The translations under genes and the position numbers were made by a program. 64,000 bases of DNA from Achromobacter pulmonis (GTDB lineage Bacteria; Pseudomonadota; Gammaproteobacteria; Burkholderiales; Burkholderiaceae_B). Shown in pieces: positions 35,757 to 49,500 of the stretch. Within the stretch, counting starts at the first letter, position 1; each line of letters starts with the position of its first letter. The notes beneath the pieces are model-generated. The model was not told where the DNA came from. It worked only from the letters and a program-made list of their open reading frames with translations, and searched no databases. The stretch is taken from assembly GCF_002885955.2 (NCBI RefSeq), contig NZ_POQS01000003.1:452881-516880 (forward strand), read 5' to 3'.

Positions 35757-37802
35757 TCAGTAGCGCAGCGTGAGCGACGCGTAGAAGTTGCGGCCCGGGG
35801 CGGGGTACAGGCTGTAGTTGGCGACCGGGCCCAGCATCTCGAACGAGGCGTTGCCGCCGCGGATGCCGTAGGTGGCGTATTCGCGGTCGAAGATGTTGTT
35901 CACGCCGATGGCGCCTTCGATGTTGCGGGTGAATTTATACGCCAGCTTGGTATTGAACAGCACGTAGGCGTCGAGCTGCTTGCCGAACTGGTTGGCCTGG
36001 TCGTTGTCCATGCGCGACTTGCCCACGTATTGCGCGGTCACGTTCCACAGGAAGGCGTCGGTCGGGCGCCAGGTGACGCCGGCGTTGGCCAGCCACTTCG
36101 GGGCCAGCGGCACGGTCTTGCCGGACAGGTCCACGCCGGCGTAGGTGCCGGAGCGGAATTGCGCTTCCATCCAGGTCACGTTGGCGTCCAGCGCCAGGCT
36201 GCTGGTCAGCGCCGTATGGCCTTCCAGTTCGACGCCCTGGCGCCGGGTCGGGTCCAGGTTGGTGTTGGCGCCGGTGCCGGGGCCCCAGATGCCGTCGGCC
36301 AGCGGGTTGTACTGGATTTCGTTGGTCAGGTCGGAACGGAAGTACGACAGGCGGGCGCTGCTGCGGGCGTCCTGCCAGGTGATGCCGATTTCCTTGTCCG
36401 TCGAGGTCTGCGCCGCCAGCGGGCTTTGCACCGACAGCAGTTCGTCGGCGTTGGGCAGGCGGAAGCTGCGGCCGATCTTGCCGTAGACGCCGAAGCCGGC
36501 GGCCAGGTCCTGGCGCACGCCCAGCTGCCAGGCGGTGAGGTGGTTGCTGCGGTCGGAGGCCGTGCCGGTGCCGCTGATCACGTCCAGGTCGTCGGACGCA
36601 TACTGGCGGCGCACGCCGGCGGTCACGTAGGTGCTGTCGGTGGCGCGGATCTGGCCTTCGGCGAACAGGCCGTACTGGTGCTGGCGGGATCGCCACTTCG
36701 ACGGTTCGAAGTCGTAGTAGGCGTTCTGGTTGGCCGTGGTTTTGGCTTCCTGCGCGTCGGCGCCGAAGACCAGGCTGTGGCCGCCCGAGATCGGCAGCTG
36801 GTAGCGCACGCTGGCGATGTTCTCTTCCAGCTTCTGGTCGCGCAGGATGTCGCCGAAGCCGTCGTAGGTCAGGCCGTCGAGCTTCTTTTCGCGGGTCGAC
36901 AGGTCGGCGTACAGCGTGCCGGCGCCGATCCGCTGCTCGGCCTGCAGGCCGAAGGTGGTGGTCGTGGTGTCGACGTAGTCGACGTCGTTCTTGGCGCCGC
37001 GGCGGTCGTCCTGGTATTCGTTGACGCCGGTGGTCGGGTTGATGGTGCGCGGGCCGGGCAGCTCCAGCTTCTGGCTGGTGGTGCGTCCGTACAGGCGCAG
37101 CGAACCGCCGTCGTGGCGCAGCGTGATGCCGCCGCCGCCGCCTTCGCGGCGCTCGCCGCTGTGGTCGCGGTAGCCGTCGGTGTGCAGCGACTGCATATAG
37201 GCGTCGACGCCGACCTTCTCGTTGTTCAGGGCCACGGCGGCGTCGTACTGGCGCAGGCCGTAGCTGCCGAGGGTGGCGGTGGCGCGGGCCGTCACCGGCT
37301 CCGCGGCGAAGTCCTTGCGGGTGATGATGTTGATCACGCCGCCGGTGGTGCCGCCGCCGTACTGGACCGAGCCGCTGCCGCGCACGATCTCGATGCGCTC
37401 GACCTGGTCCAGCGGCACCACGCCCAGGCTGGGCGCGGACAGGTCGTTGGTGTTCTGCTTGACCCCGTCGATCAGGATCAGGGTGTTGCTGGCGCCGGTG
37501 ATGCCGAAGCCGCGCAGGTCCACGATGGCGTTGTCGCTCGATCCCGTGGTGTTGAGCAGATGGATGCCCGCCTGCGTCGACAGCAGGTCCTGCATGGTGC
37601 GGGCGCTGCTGGCCTCGATGTCGCGGGCGCTGATGACCGAGATCGACACCGGCAGCGTGCGGCCGTCGGTCGGCACGCGCTGGGCGGTGACGGTGACCGG
37701 GTCGAGTTCGGGGGCGGAGGCGTCGGTTTGCTGGGCGGCGGCGATGGCCGGAGCGGAACAGAGCAGGGCGCCGGCGTAACGCCGGATGGAGCGGGCTTTC
37801 AT
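35757..37802 (-). CDS. btuB: TonB-dependent outer-membrane cobalamin receptor BtuB
   Basis: 681 residues. After the signal peptide (1-22) comes a Ton box-like DPVTVTAQRV (about 35-44), then the plug domain (about 50-160, with LLNTTGSSDNAIVDLRGFG and ERIEIVRGSGSVQYGGGTTGGVINI) and a 22-strand type barrel ending in FYASLTLRY. TonB drives B12 uptake across the outer membrane. The cobalamin riboswitch immediately upstream fixes the substrate class. Confidence 0.92.
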   Translation of the reverse strand: MKARSIRRYAGALLCSAPAIAAAQQTDASAPELDPVTVTAQRVPTDGRTLPVSISVISARDIEASSARTMQDLLSTQAGIHLLNTTGSSDNAIVDLRGFGITGASNTLILIDGVKQNTNDLSAPSLGVVPLDQVERIEIVRGSGSVQYGGGTTGGVINIITRKDFAAEPVTARATATLGSYGLRQYDAAVALNNEKVGVDAYMQSLHTDGYRDHSGERREGGGGGITLRHDGGSLRLYGRTTSQKLELPGPRTINPTTGVNEYQDDRRGAKNDVDYVDTTTTTFGLQAEQRIGAGTLYADLSTREKKLDGLTYDGFGDILRDQKLEENIASVRYQLPISGGHSLVFGADAQEAKTTANQNAYYDFEPSKWRSRQHQYGLFAEGQIRATDSTYVTAGVRRQYASDDLDVISGTGTASDRSNHLTAWQLGVRQDLAAGFGVYGKIGRSFRLPNADELLSVQSPLAAQTSTDKEIGITWQDARSSARLSYFRSDLTNEIQYNPLADGIWGPGTGANTNLDPTRRQGVELEGHTALTSSLALDANVTWMEAQFRSGTYAGVDLSGKTVPLAPKWLANAGVTWRPTDAFLWNVTAQYVGKSRMDNDQANQFGKQLDAYVLFNTKLAYKFTRNIEGAIGVNNIFDREYATYGIRGGNASFEMLGPVANYSLYPAPGRNFYASLTLRY

Positions 37803-37861
37803 CTACGTAACCTCGATACGGCCCGCGACCCCGCAGGCCATGCACGATGGGAGGACGGAAA

Positions 37862-38010
37862 CGTCCTGACTGGCGAACAGGCCGGTATCGGGCTGCCATG
37901 GCGCGGCGCGCGCATGGGGACCGTTGCGGGGGCAGCACAGGCTGGAGCCGGGGGCGGGCCTGGGCCTGCCGTCCTGCGGACATCTTCCTGTTTCCCGTTT
38001 ACCTTTCGCA
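37862..38010 (-). promoter_or_regulatory. Cobalamin (B12) riboswitch controlling btuB-btuF
   Basis: Three conserved blocks of the AdoCbl riboswitch occur in order on the minus strand: CGGGAAACAGGAAG (within 37981-37997), GCTGCCCCCGCAACGG (37921-37936) and the B12 box GGCAGCCCGATACCGGCCTG (37878-37897). The end of the element is about 60 bases before the btuB start. When cobalamin binds, expression of btuB-btuF should fall. Outer limits are approximate because I did not fold it. Confidence 0.85.
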
Positions 38011-38196
38011 CGCGGCCTGCAAGTGTTGCGTTCCTGCAGGCGCATTGCGCCGAAAGCACCGGTTCGGGGCGGAAACTGTATCACCGGCGGGCGCGGGCCA
38101 GCCCATTTTGTTACGATCAAGACTTGTTTTTTCGGCGTTTTTCGCTTTTTAGCCACACCGCGCCGTCGTCGCCACCCACTCCATCCGGACCTGCCC

Positions 38197-41970
<3,774 letters not shown>

Positions 41971-41989
41971 GGGTTTGGGGGCGGCGCGG

Positions 41990-43441
41990 TCAGCGCGCAG
42001 GCCCCGCCAGCCTTTCCAACACCGCCTCCAGCGTCATCCCGATCGCCAATATCTTGCGATCCTCGCCCGGCAGCCCATCGATCTCCAGCCCCACCGGCAG
42101 GCCCTGCGCCGACAGGCCCGCCGGCACGCTCAGCCCGGGCAGGCCGGCGTTGCTGCCGGGGTCCACGTTGCGCGCCAGCCGGCTGAAGTTCTCCAGGCTG
42201 CTGGCCTCGGGCGTGGCGGCCATGGGCAGCACGGGCGAAGTCGGAAACAGCAGCGCGTCCAGCGCGTGCTGCCGGAACGCGCGGCGGTAGACCTCGATGA
42301 GTTCGCCGCGGTGCACGGCCATGGCGCGTTCGTACAGCGGCTGCAGCGGCAGCATCTCGCCGGCGGGCGTGGGCAGCACGCCGGGCATGACCAGGCCGTC
42401 GAAGATGGCCTTGACGTCGGGGCTGGCGATCTGCGCCACCACCTGCTCCATGCTCAGGCCCGTGCCATAGCGCCGCAGGTAGTCCGCCAGGTCCGTTTTC
42501 TGTTCGTACAGGCACACCGGCATGCCGACCGCGGCGTTGCTTTCCTGCAGGCCCGGCATGTCCAGCTCCACCAGCTGCACGCCGGCGGCGCGCAGCCGGG
42601 CCAGGGCGGCGTCCATGACCGCCTGCACCGGCGGCTCCAGGTCTTTCCAGAAATACGCGCACAGGCCCAGCCGCAGCCCGGAGGCGGGCGGCGCGGCCAG
42701 CGGCCGGTCGTCGCCGGCCAGCACCGCGTCCAGCAGCGCCACGTCTTCCATGCTGTTGGCGATAGGCCCCGGCGTGTCGCGGGTGTGCGAGATCGGCGTG
42801 ATGCCGGCGCCGTCGTAGCGTCCCACCGTGGGCCGGAACCCGACGGCGCCGTTGAGCGCGGCCGGCAGCCGTACCGAGGCCCCGGTGTCGGTGCCCAGGG
42901 CCGCCGGCGCCAGGCGCGCGCCGACCGCCGCGCCGCTGCCCGAGGACGAACCGCCGGCGATGCGGCCGGCGTCGTAGGCGTTGCGCGTGCCTGCGCCGTG
43001 CGCGCCGGGAAACGCGGGGTTGTAGCCCGAGACCCCGAACGCCAGCTCGTGCATGTGCGTCTTGCCGACGATCACCGCGCCGGCCTCGCGCAGCCGGCGC
43101 ACCACCGGCGCGTCCTCGGCCGGGCGGAAATCCTTGAGCGCGGGCGTGCCCGCCGTATTGGGCAGGCCGGCGACGTGGATGTTGTCCTTGATGGCGATGG
43201 GCACCCCGTCCAGCGGGCCGGCGCTCCGGCCAGCCCGGGCGCGCGCCGCGTCGCGGGTCGCGGCCTGGGCCAGCGCGCCTTCGCGGTCCACGGTGATGAA
43301 AGCGTTCAGGTCCTGGCGGGCGGCGATGCGGTCCAGGCAGGACTGGGTCAGCGCCACGCTGGTCAGGGCGCCCTGGCGGATCAGCGCCGCGGCCTGCGCA
43401 ACGGTCAGGTCGGGCGAGGGCTGTCTGGAGGAGTCGGTCAT
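41990..43441 (-). CDS. Amidase-signature family hydrolase
   Basis: 483 residues from MTDSSRQPS, with AAGGAAG five bases upstream; an earlier in-frame start lacks this. The amidase-signature triad is visible: Lys85 (GVPIAIKDN), cis-Ser in GGSSSGSG (about 165) and nucleophile Ser189 ([11 protein letters not shown]). It hydrolyses an amide bond in the cytoplasm. The substrate is unknown; the overall layout resembles the indoleacetamide/mandelamide hydrolase group more than GatA, and no gatB/gatC is adjacent. It converges on metH with 19 bases between them and has no visible operon partners. Confidence 0.88.
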   Translation of the reverse strand: MTDSSRQPSPDLTVAQAAALIRQGALTSVALTQSCLDRIAARQDLNAFITVDREGALAQAATRDAARARAGRSAGPLDGVPIAIKDNIHVAGLPNTAGTPALKDFRPAEDAPVVRRLREAGAVIVGKTHMHELAFGVSGYNPAFPGAHGAGTRNAYDAGRIAGGSSSGSGAAVGARLAPAALGTDTGASVRLPAALNGAVGFRPTVGRYDGAGITPISHTRDTPGPIANSMEDVALLDAVLAGDDRPLAAPPASGLRLGLCAYFWKDLEPPVQAVMDAALARLRAAGVQLVELDMPGLQESNAAVGMPVCLYEQKTDLADYLRRYGTGLSMEQVVAQIASPDVKAIFDGLVMPGVLPTPAGEMLPLQPLYERAMAVHRGELIEVYRRAFRQHALDALLFPTSPVLPMAATPEASSLENFSRLARNVDPGSNAGLPGLSVPAGLSAQGLPVGLEIDGLPGEDRKILAIGMTLEAVLERLAGPAR

Positions 43442-43533
43442 GGGGCTTCCTTGCGGCACGGATTGAAAGGTCATCCGTATCTATACAAGGTCGGCGCGGC
43501 GGCTGTCGAGTCCGCCGCGCGCCCGGCCCCGCT

Positions 43534-44304
43534 TCAGCCCGGTTTTTTCACCACGATGGTGGCGGTGTCGCTGGTGAAAGACCCGTCTTCCTGCACCTCG
43601 TAGTGCGCGCGCACCACGTCCGGCGCGATGCCGAACATGTGGCGCAGCGCCGCCACCAGCGTGTCCGGCGTGCGCATGCGCGCCACCCAGGACTGGAATT
43701 CCAGCGGCAGGCGGCGCGGCGTCAGGCCCTGCAGCGTGAAGCCGGCTTCGGTCAGCATGCGGGTCCACTCGGCCACCGAGTAATCGCGCACGTGCGAGGT
43801 GTCGCGCAGCACCTCGATGGTCTGCAGCCAGGTGTCGAGCAGCGGCTCGCCCGGCGAGACCACGTCGGCGAACACGGCGGTGCCGCCGGGCTTGAGCACG
43901 CGCAGCGCCTCGCGCAGGCCGCGTCCGGCGTCCTGCCAGTGGTGGGTGGAATAGCGCGACATCACCAGATCGAACTCGCCGTCGCCGAAGGGCAGATGCT
44001 CGGCCTTGCCCTGACAGGTGGCGAGATTGGCCAGCCCGCGTTTGGCGGCTTCGCCGGCGACCACGTCCAGCATCTGCTGCGACAGGTCGTAGGCGGTGAC
44101 GTGGGCGACCCGCGGCGCGACGTGAAAGCTCACGTGGCCGCCGCCGCAGCCCAGGTCCAGCAGCCGGGCGCCGGGGTGGCGGGCGGCGATCTCGGCCATC
44201 TGCAGCAGGTCCTCGCCCTGGGCGTGAACGGCGCTGGTGAGGTAGGCGGCGGCGCGGGGGCTGAACTGGCGGTCGACGGCGGCGTCGTGCGTGCTGGCGG
44301 TCAT
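43534..44304 (-). CDS. Class I SAM-dependent methyltransferase (UbiE/Coq5-like)
   Basis: 256 residues. SAM-binding motif LLDLGCGGGHVSFH lies at about 48-61, and motif II LPFGDGEFDLVMSRYSTHHW further on, with LREALRVLKPGGTAVFADV as post-motif. The pattern is that of small-molecule methyltransferases acting on quinones, arsenite or sterol-like compounds; the substrate is not evident. It is divergent from an MmyB-type regulator with an 82-base gap, so the regulator probably controls it. Confidence 0.83.
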   Translation of the reverse strand: MTASTHDAAVDRQFSPRAAAYLTSAVHAQGEDLLQMAEIAARHPGARLLDLGCGGGHVSFHVAPRVAHVTAYDLSQQMLDVVAGEAAKRGLANLATCQGKAEHLPFGDGEFDLVMSRYSTHHWQDAGRGLREALRVLKPGGTAVFADVVSPGEPLLDTWLQTIEVLRDTSHVRDYSVAEWTRMLTEAGFTLQGLTPRRLPLEFQSWVARMRTPDTLVAALRHMFGIAPDVVRAHYEVQEDGSFTSDTATIVVKKPG

Positions 44305-44386
44305 GGGCGTCCTTGGTGGGAAATGGGGTGCAGGCGCTAAGATAGGCGCGCTCCCATACACGTACAAGTCCATTGCTGATCCTGGT

Positions 44387-45217
44387 ATGACTACTTCCCC
44401 CCAGGCCGGAACCGCCGGCCATGAAGGTTCCCGCGTGCGCCGCCAGGCGCTGGGCGAGTTCGTGCGCAGCGCCCGCTCGCGCATTACGCCGCAGATGGCC
44501 GGCCTGCCCGAAGGCATGCGCCGCCGCACGCCCGGCCTGCGGCGCGAAGAGGTCGCCCAGCTGTGCGGCATCAGCGTGACCTGGTACACCTGGATCGAGC
44601 AGGGCCGGGAGGTCTCGGTATCGCCCTCGGTCTGGTCGCGCATCGCCGGCGTGCTGCAGCTGGCGCGCGCCGAGCGCGCCTACCTGTTCGACCTGGCCGA
44701 CTGCGCCGACCCCCAGCACGCGCGCGACGACGGCGGCGTGCCCGGGCCTTTGCAGGAATGCGTCAACGCCATCAACGCGCCGGCCTATGTGCTGGACCGC
44801 GCCTGGAACGTGCTGGCCTACAACGAGCCGCTGCGCGACCTGTTCGACGACTGGCCGCGGCGCGACGCCGAACCCAATCTGCTGCGCTACATCTTCCTGG
44901 ACCCGGCCGCGCGCGAACTGGTGGTGGACTGGGACCAGCGCGCCCGGCGCGTGGTGGCCGAATTCCGCGCCGACGCGGGCGCGCACCTGGACGAGCCGGT
45001 GGTGCTGGGGCTGCTGGACGAACTGGGCCGGCAAAGCCCGGTGTTCGCGCACTGGTGGACGCGCCACGCGGTGGTCGAGCGCGAAGGGGGGCTGCGCGAA
45101 TTCCAGCACCCGCGGCGCGGCAAGCTGGCCTACCAGCAGATCACGTTCCGCCTGGCCACGCACCCGGACCTGAAGCTGGTGATGTTGCTGGGGGGAGGGG
45201 CGGCTGATGTTGCCTGA
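44387..45217 (+). CDS. XRE-family regulator with MmyB-like ligand-binding domain
   Basis: 276 residues from MTTSPQAG. The N-terminal helix-turn-helix (about 25-85) reads RRRTPGLRREEVAQLCGISVTWYTWIEQGR, the standard MmyB/YP-type start. From about 105 follows the PAS-like MLTR ligand-binding domain (LDRAWNVLAYNEPLRDLF, then FRADAG and FQHPRRGKLAYQQITF). Such proteins usually control a divergent enzyme gene, here the methyltransferase. The stop codon overlaps the left end of a 148-bp inverted repeat. Confidence 0.87.
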   Translation: MTTSPQAGTAGHEGSRVRRQALGEFVRSARSRITPQMAGLPEGMRRRTPGLRREEVAQLCGISVTWYTWIEQGREVSVSPSVWSRIAGVLQLARAERAYLFDLADCADPQHARDDGGVPGPLQECVNAINAPAYVLDRAWNVLAYNEPLRDLFDDWPRRDAEPNLLRYIFLDPAARELVVDWDQRARRVVAEFRADAGAHLDEPVVLGLLDELGRQSPVFAHWWTRHAVVEREGGLREFQHPRRGKLAYQQITFRLATHPDLKLVMLLGGGAADVA

Positions 45218-45363
45218 TGGGTTTCGCGCGCTTGATATTCGGATTCTTGTCTCGGGAGTCTCGCGCTGCACCCATCCTACGCATGGGGACCCTGGCACGT
45301 AGGATGGGTGCAGCGCGAGATTTTTTGCACAAGAACCCAGACATCAAGCGCGCGTAACCCATC
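45216..45363. repeat. 148-bp long inverted repeat (MITE/REP-like element)
   Basis: The outer arms (45216-45250 and 45329-45363) match over most of 35 bases, sharing GATGGGTT, CGCGCGCTTGAT and TTCTTGT. The inner arms (45259-45281 and 45298-45320) are a perfect 23-base inverted repeat beginning TCTCGCGCTGCACCC, with a 16-base loop. The whole can fold into one long hairpin. No ORF is inside. It abuts the stop of the regulator gene. A six-T run (45321-45326) after the inner stem could let it double as a terminator. Confidence 0.8.
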
Positions 45364-45372
45364 TGGACCGCG

Positions 45373-46446
45373 CTACCCATCCCTGAACAACCCCTCCTGC
45401 ATCCCCGCCTCCACCAGCCCCAGCAACAGCTTCTTCACCGGCGCCGGCAAGGCCACCGTGGCCAGCTGATCCGCGGGCACCCAGCGTTGCGGGACGGCGT
45501 CTTCGCGGATGCCGGCCGCGCGCACCGGCACCAGCCACGGCTTGATATGCAGGCGGTAGTGCGTGAACGTATGGGCGAACGCCGCCAGCTCGAAGCGTTC
45601 TTCCGGCTCCAGGCCCAGCGCGCGCGAGGCGCTGTCGGGGTCTTGCGCGGCGTCGAATTCGGGCAGGCTCCACAGCCCGCCCCAGATGCCCGGCTCGGGC
45701 CGCTGCTGCAGCAGGAATGCGCCCTGGTGGCGCAGCACCAGCATACAGGTCTCGCGTTCGGGAATGGCCTTGCGCGCCTTGGGCGTGGGCAGTTCGGCCT
45801 GGCGGCCTTCGCGCCGGGCCACGCAGCTGTCGGCCACCGGACACTTGTCGCAGGCCGGCTTGCCGCGGGTGCAGAGCGTGGCGCCCAGGTCCATCAGTCC
45901 TTGCGTGTAGGCGGCCATGTCCAGGTCGGGCGCGGCCTCGACCTGGGCCTCGGCCAGCGCCCACAGGCGCTGCTCGATTTCGCGCCGCGCCGGATCGCCG
46001 GCGATGCCGAAGTGGCGGGTGAATACGCGCTTGACGTTGCCGTCCAGGATGGGCGAGCGCTCGCCGTAGGCGAACGCCGCGATCGCCGCGGCGGTGGAGC
46101 GGCCGATGCCCGGCAGCGTGGCGATGCCTTCGGCGGTGGGCGGAAAGCGGCCGTTCCAGTCGCGCACGATTTCCTGCGCGCAGCGATGCAGATTGCGGGC
46201 GCGGGCGTAATAACCCAGCCCGGCCCAGTAAGGCATCACGTCTTCCTGGGCGGCCGCGGCCAGCGCCGCCACGTCCGGAAAGCGCTGCAGGAAGCGGTCG
46301 TAATACGGGATCACGGTGGCGACCTGGGTCTGCTGCAGCATGATCTCTGACAGCCAGATGCGATAAGGGTCGCGCGTGTTCTGCCAGGGCAGATCGTGGC
46401 GGCCATGCCGGCGTTGCCAGGCGACGATACGTGAGGCGAAGTCCAT
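45373..46446 (-). CDS. mutY: A/G-specific adenine DNA glycosylase MutY
   Basis: 357 residues. Catalytic Glu34 (SEIMLQQTQV), helix-hairpin-helix LPGIGRSTAAAI (110-121), Asp134 (PILDGNVKRV) and a [4Fe-4S] cluster by Cys191, Cys198, Cys201 and Cys207. A NUDIX-like C-terminal domain (about 230-350) recognises 8-oxoguanine. It removes adenine mispaired with 8-oxoG. It is divergent from the indolepyruvate oxidoreductase gene and ends ten bases from the long inverted repeat. Confidence 0.94.
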   Translation of the reverse strand: MDFASRIVAWQRRHGRHDLPWQNTRDPYRIWLSEIMLQQTQVATVIPYYDRFLQRFPDVAALAAAAQEDVMPYWAGLGYYARARNLHRCAQEIVRDWNGRFPPTAEGIATLPGIGRSTAAAIAAFAYGERSPILDGNVKRVFTRHFGIAGDPARREIEQRLWALAEAQVEAAPDLDMAAYTQGLMDLGATLCTRGKPACDKCPVADSCVARREGRQAELPTPKARKAIPERETCMLVLRHQGAFLLQQRPEPGIWGGLWSLPEFDAAQDPDSASRALGLEPEERFELAAFAHTFTHYRLHIKPWLVPVRAAGIREDAVPQRWVPADQLATVALPAPVKKLLLGLVEAGMQEGLFRDG

Positions 46447-46539
46447 GGCGGCAATTATCGCATCGCCCTATTGCCGGGGGTGGGGGGAGCGGTTACAACC
46501 GGGAAGGGAATGCCGGACTTCACTGCTCACGGAGTGGAC

Positions 46540-49500
46540 ATGAATGCCCCTGTTTCGCCTGACCTGCGCGCGGCGCTTGAATCGGTCCAGTTGGACGACA
46601 AGTACATCCTGGAGTCCGGGCGTGCCTGGATGAGCGGTATCCATGCCCTGGTGCGCCTGCCCATGATGCAGCGCATGCGCGACCAGCAGGCGGGGCTGAA
46701 CACGGCGGGCTTCGTGTCCGGCTACCGCGGCTCGCCGCTGGGCGGGGTGGACCAGAACATGTGGAAGGCGGCTGCGCACCTGAAGGCCCGCCACATCGAA
46801 TTCCAGCCCGGCGTCAACGAAGACCTGGCGGCCACCGCCGTATGGGGCTCGCAGCAGGTCAACCTGTTTCCCGGCGCCAAATACGACGGCATCTTCGGCA
46901 TGTGGTACGGCAAGGGCCCCGGCGTGGATCGCTGCGGCGACGTGTTCAAGCACGCCAACGCGGCCGGCACCGCGCGCCACGGCGGCGTGCTGGTGGTGGC
47001 GGGCGACGACCACCCGGCCAAGTCCTCGACGCTGCCGCACCAGAGCGACCACATCCTCAAGGCCTGCATGATTCCGGTGCTGTTTCCGGCCAGCGTCCAG
47101 GAGGTGCTGGACTACGGCCTGCACGGCTGGGCGATGAGCCGCTACGCCGGCGTGTGGGTGGGCATGAAATGCATCACCGACATCGTCGAGGTCTCGGCCT
47201 CGGTGGACGTCGATCCGCAGCGCGTGCGGATCAGGCTGCCCGAGGATTTCCGGCTGCCGGCCGACGGCCTGAACATCCGGCTGGGCGACACGCCGCTGCA
47301 GCAGGAGGCGCGCCTGCTGGACTACAAGCTCTATGCCGCGCTGGCCTATGCGCGCGCCAACGGCCTGAACCGCGAACTCTGGGAGGTGCCGCAGCGCGAC
47401 GCGCGCTTCGGCATCATGACCTCGGGCAAGGCCTACCTGGACACGCGCCAGGCGCTGTCCGACCTGGGCCTGACCGAAGACGCGTGCCGGCGTATCGGCC
47501 TGCGGCTCTTCAAGGTGGGCATGGTGTGGCCGCTGGAATCCACCGGCACGCAGCGTTTCGCCGAAGGCCTGGACGAGATCCTGGTGATCGAGGAAAAGCG
47601 CCAGGTGCTGGAATACCAGCTGAAGGAAGAGCTGTTCAGCTGGCTCGGCAGCGGCAAGAAGATTCCGCGCGTGGTGGGCAAGTTCGACGACAAGGACGGC
47701 GGCGAATGGTCGGTGCCGCAGGGCAACTGGCTGCTGCCGGCGCATTACGAGTTTTCGCCCGCCATGGTCGCGCGCGCCATCGCCTCGCGCCTGCTGCGCT
47801 TCGACCTGCCGGCGGACGTGCGCGCCGGCATCGAGGCGCGCCTGGCCTTCATCGCCGAGCGCGAGCAGGCGCTGGCGCGCCCGCGCGTGGTCGAGGAGCG
47901 CAAGCCCTGGTTCTGTTCGGGCTGTCCGCACAACACCTCGACCCGCCTGCCGGAAGGCTCGCGCGGGATGGCGGGCATAGGCTGCCACTACATGGTCAGA
48001 TGGATGGGCCGCAGCACCGATGTGTTCACGCAGATGGGCGGCGAGGGCGTGCCCTGGGTGGGCCAGGCGCCGTTCACCGAAGAAAAGCACGTGTTCGCCA
48101 ACCTGGGCGACGGCACGTATTTCCATTCCGGCCTGCTGGCGATACGCGCGGCGGTGGCGGCCAAGGCGCCCATCACCTACAAGATCCTGTTCAACGACGC
48201 CGTGGCCATGACCGGCGGGCAGCCTGTCGACGGCCCGCTCAGCGTGCCCATGATCAGCCGCCAGGTGGCGGCCGAGGGCATCGAGAAAATCGTGATCGTC
48301 ACGGACGACACGGACAAGTACCGCGGCATGCAGGGCCTGGCGCCGGGCGCGCCGGTGCGCCACCGCGACGAGCTGGACGCCGTGATGCGCGAGCTGCGCG
48401 AGTATCCCGGCGTGTCGGTGCTGATCTACGACCAGACCTGCGCCACCGAGAAGCGCCGCCGCCGCAAGCGCAACGCCTATCCCGACCCGGCGCGCCGCGT
48501 CGTCATCAACGAGCGCGTGTGCGAAGGCTGCGGCGACTGTTCGCAGCAGTCGCACTGCCTGTCGGTGGAGCCGCTGGAAACCGAGTTCGGCCGCAAGCGC
48601 CGGATCAACCAGTCCAGCTGCAACAAGGATTTTTCCTGTCTGAAGGGCTTTTGTCCCAGCTTCGTGACGGTGGAGGGCGGCCGGCTGAAGCGGCCGCAGG
48701 CGCTGGCGCAGGACGGCGATATCGACGCCGGCATCGCGCCGCCCGCCGCGCATGCGCTCGATCGGCCATACGGCGTGTTCATCGCCGGCGTGGGCGGCAC
48801 CGGCGTGGTCACCATCGGCCAGCTGCTGGGCATGGCGGCCCATATCGAGGGCAAGGGCTGTTCGGTGCTGGACATGGCCGGCCTGGCGCAAAAGGGCGGC
48901 GCGGTGTATTCGCACGTGGTGCTGGCGCGCACGCCGGACGATCTGCTCAACACGCGGGTCGCGATGGGCGAGGCCGACCTGCTGCTGGCCGGCGACCTGG
49001 TGGTGGCCACCAGCATGGAATCCATGGCGCGGCTGGCGCCGGGGCGCACGCGGGTGCTGCTCAACGGCGACACCGCGCCCACCGCGGCCTTCGTCGCCAA
49101 TCCCGACTGGACGCTGCCGGGCGCCAACCTCACCGCCGACCTGCAGGCCGCCTGCGGCAAGGACAACCTCGACCGCGTGGACGCCGCCGCGCTGGCCGTG
49201 GGCCTGCTGGGCGACGCCATCTACGCCAATCCGCTGATGATGGGCTACGCCTACCAGAAGGGCTGGATACCGCTGTCGCGGGAAGCGCTGCTGCGGGCCA
49301 TCGAACTCAACGGCCAGCAGGTGCCGAACAATATCGCGGCCTTCGCCTGGGGCCGGCGCGCGGCGCGCGATCCGGCGGGCGTGAACCGCCTGCTGGCCGA
49401 AGGCGGCGCGCGCCCGGCGCTGCCCGAAGGCATCATCGAACTGAAGCGCCCGCGCAAGGCCAGCCCCGTGGTGGAACTGAAAAAACCCGCCGACGAACTG

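Noticed and set aside
37799..38059. An 86-codon frame on the minus strand upstream of btuB.
   Set aside because: It lies across the cobalamin riboswitch and has no recognisable protein features.
38011..38196. An S-adenosylhomocysteine riboswitch ahead of metH.
   Set aside because: I looked for the conserved core blocks and found none; only AT-rich promoter-like sequence is present.
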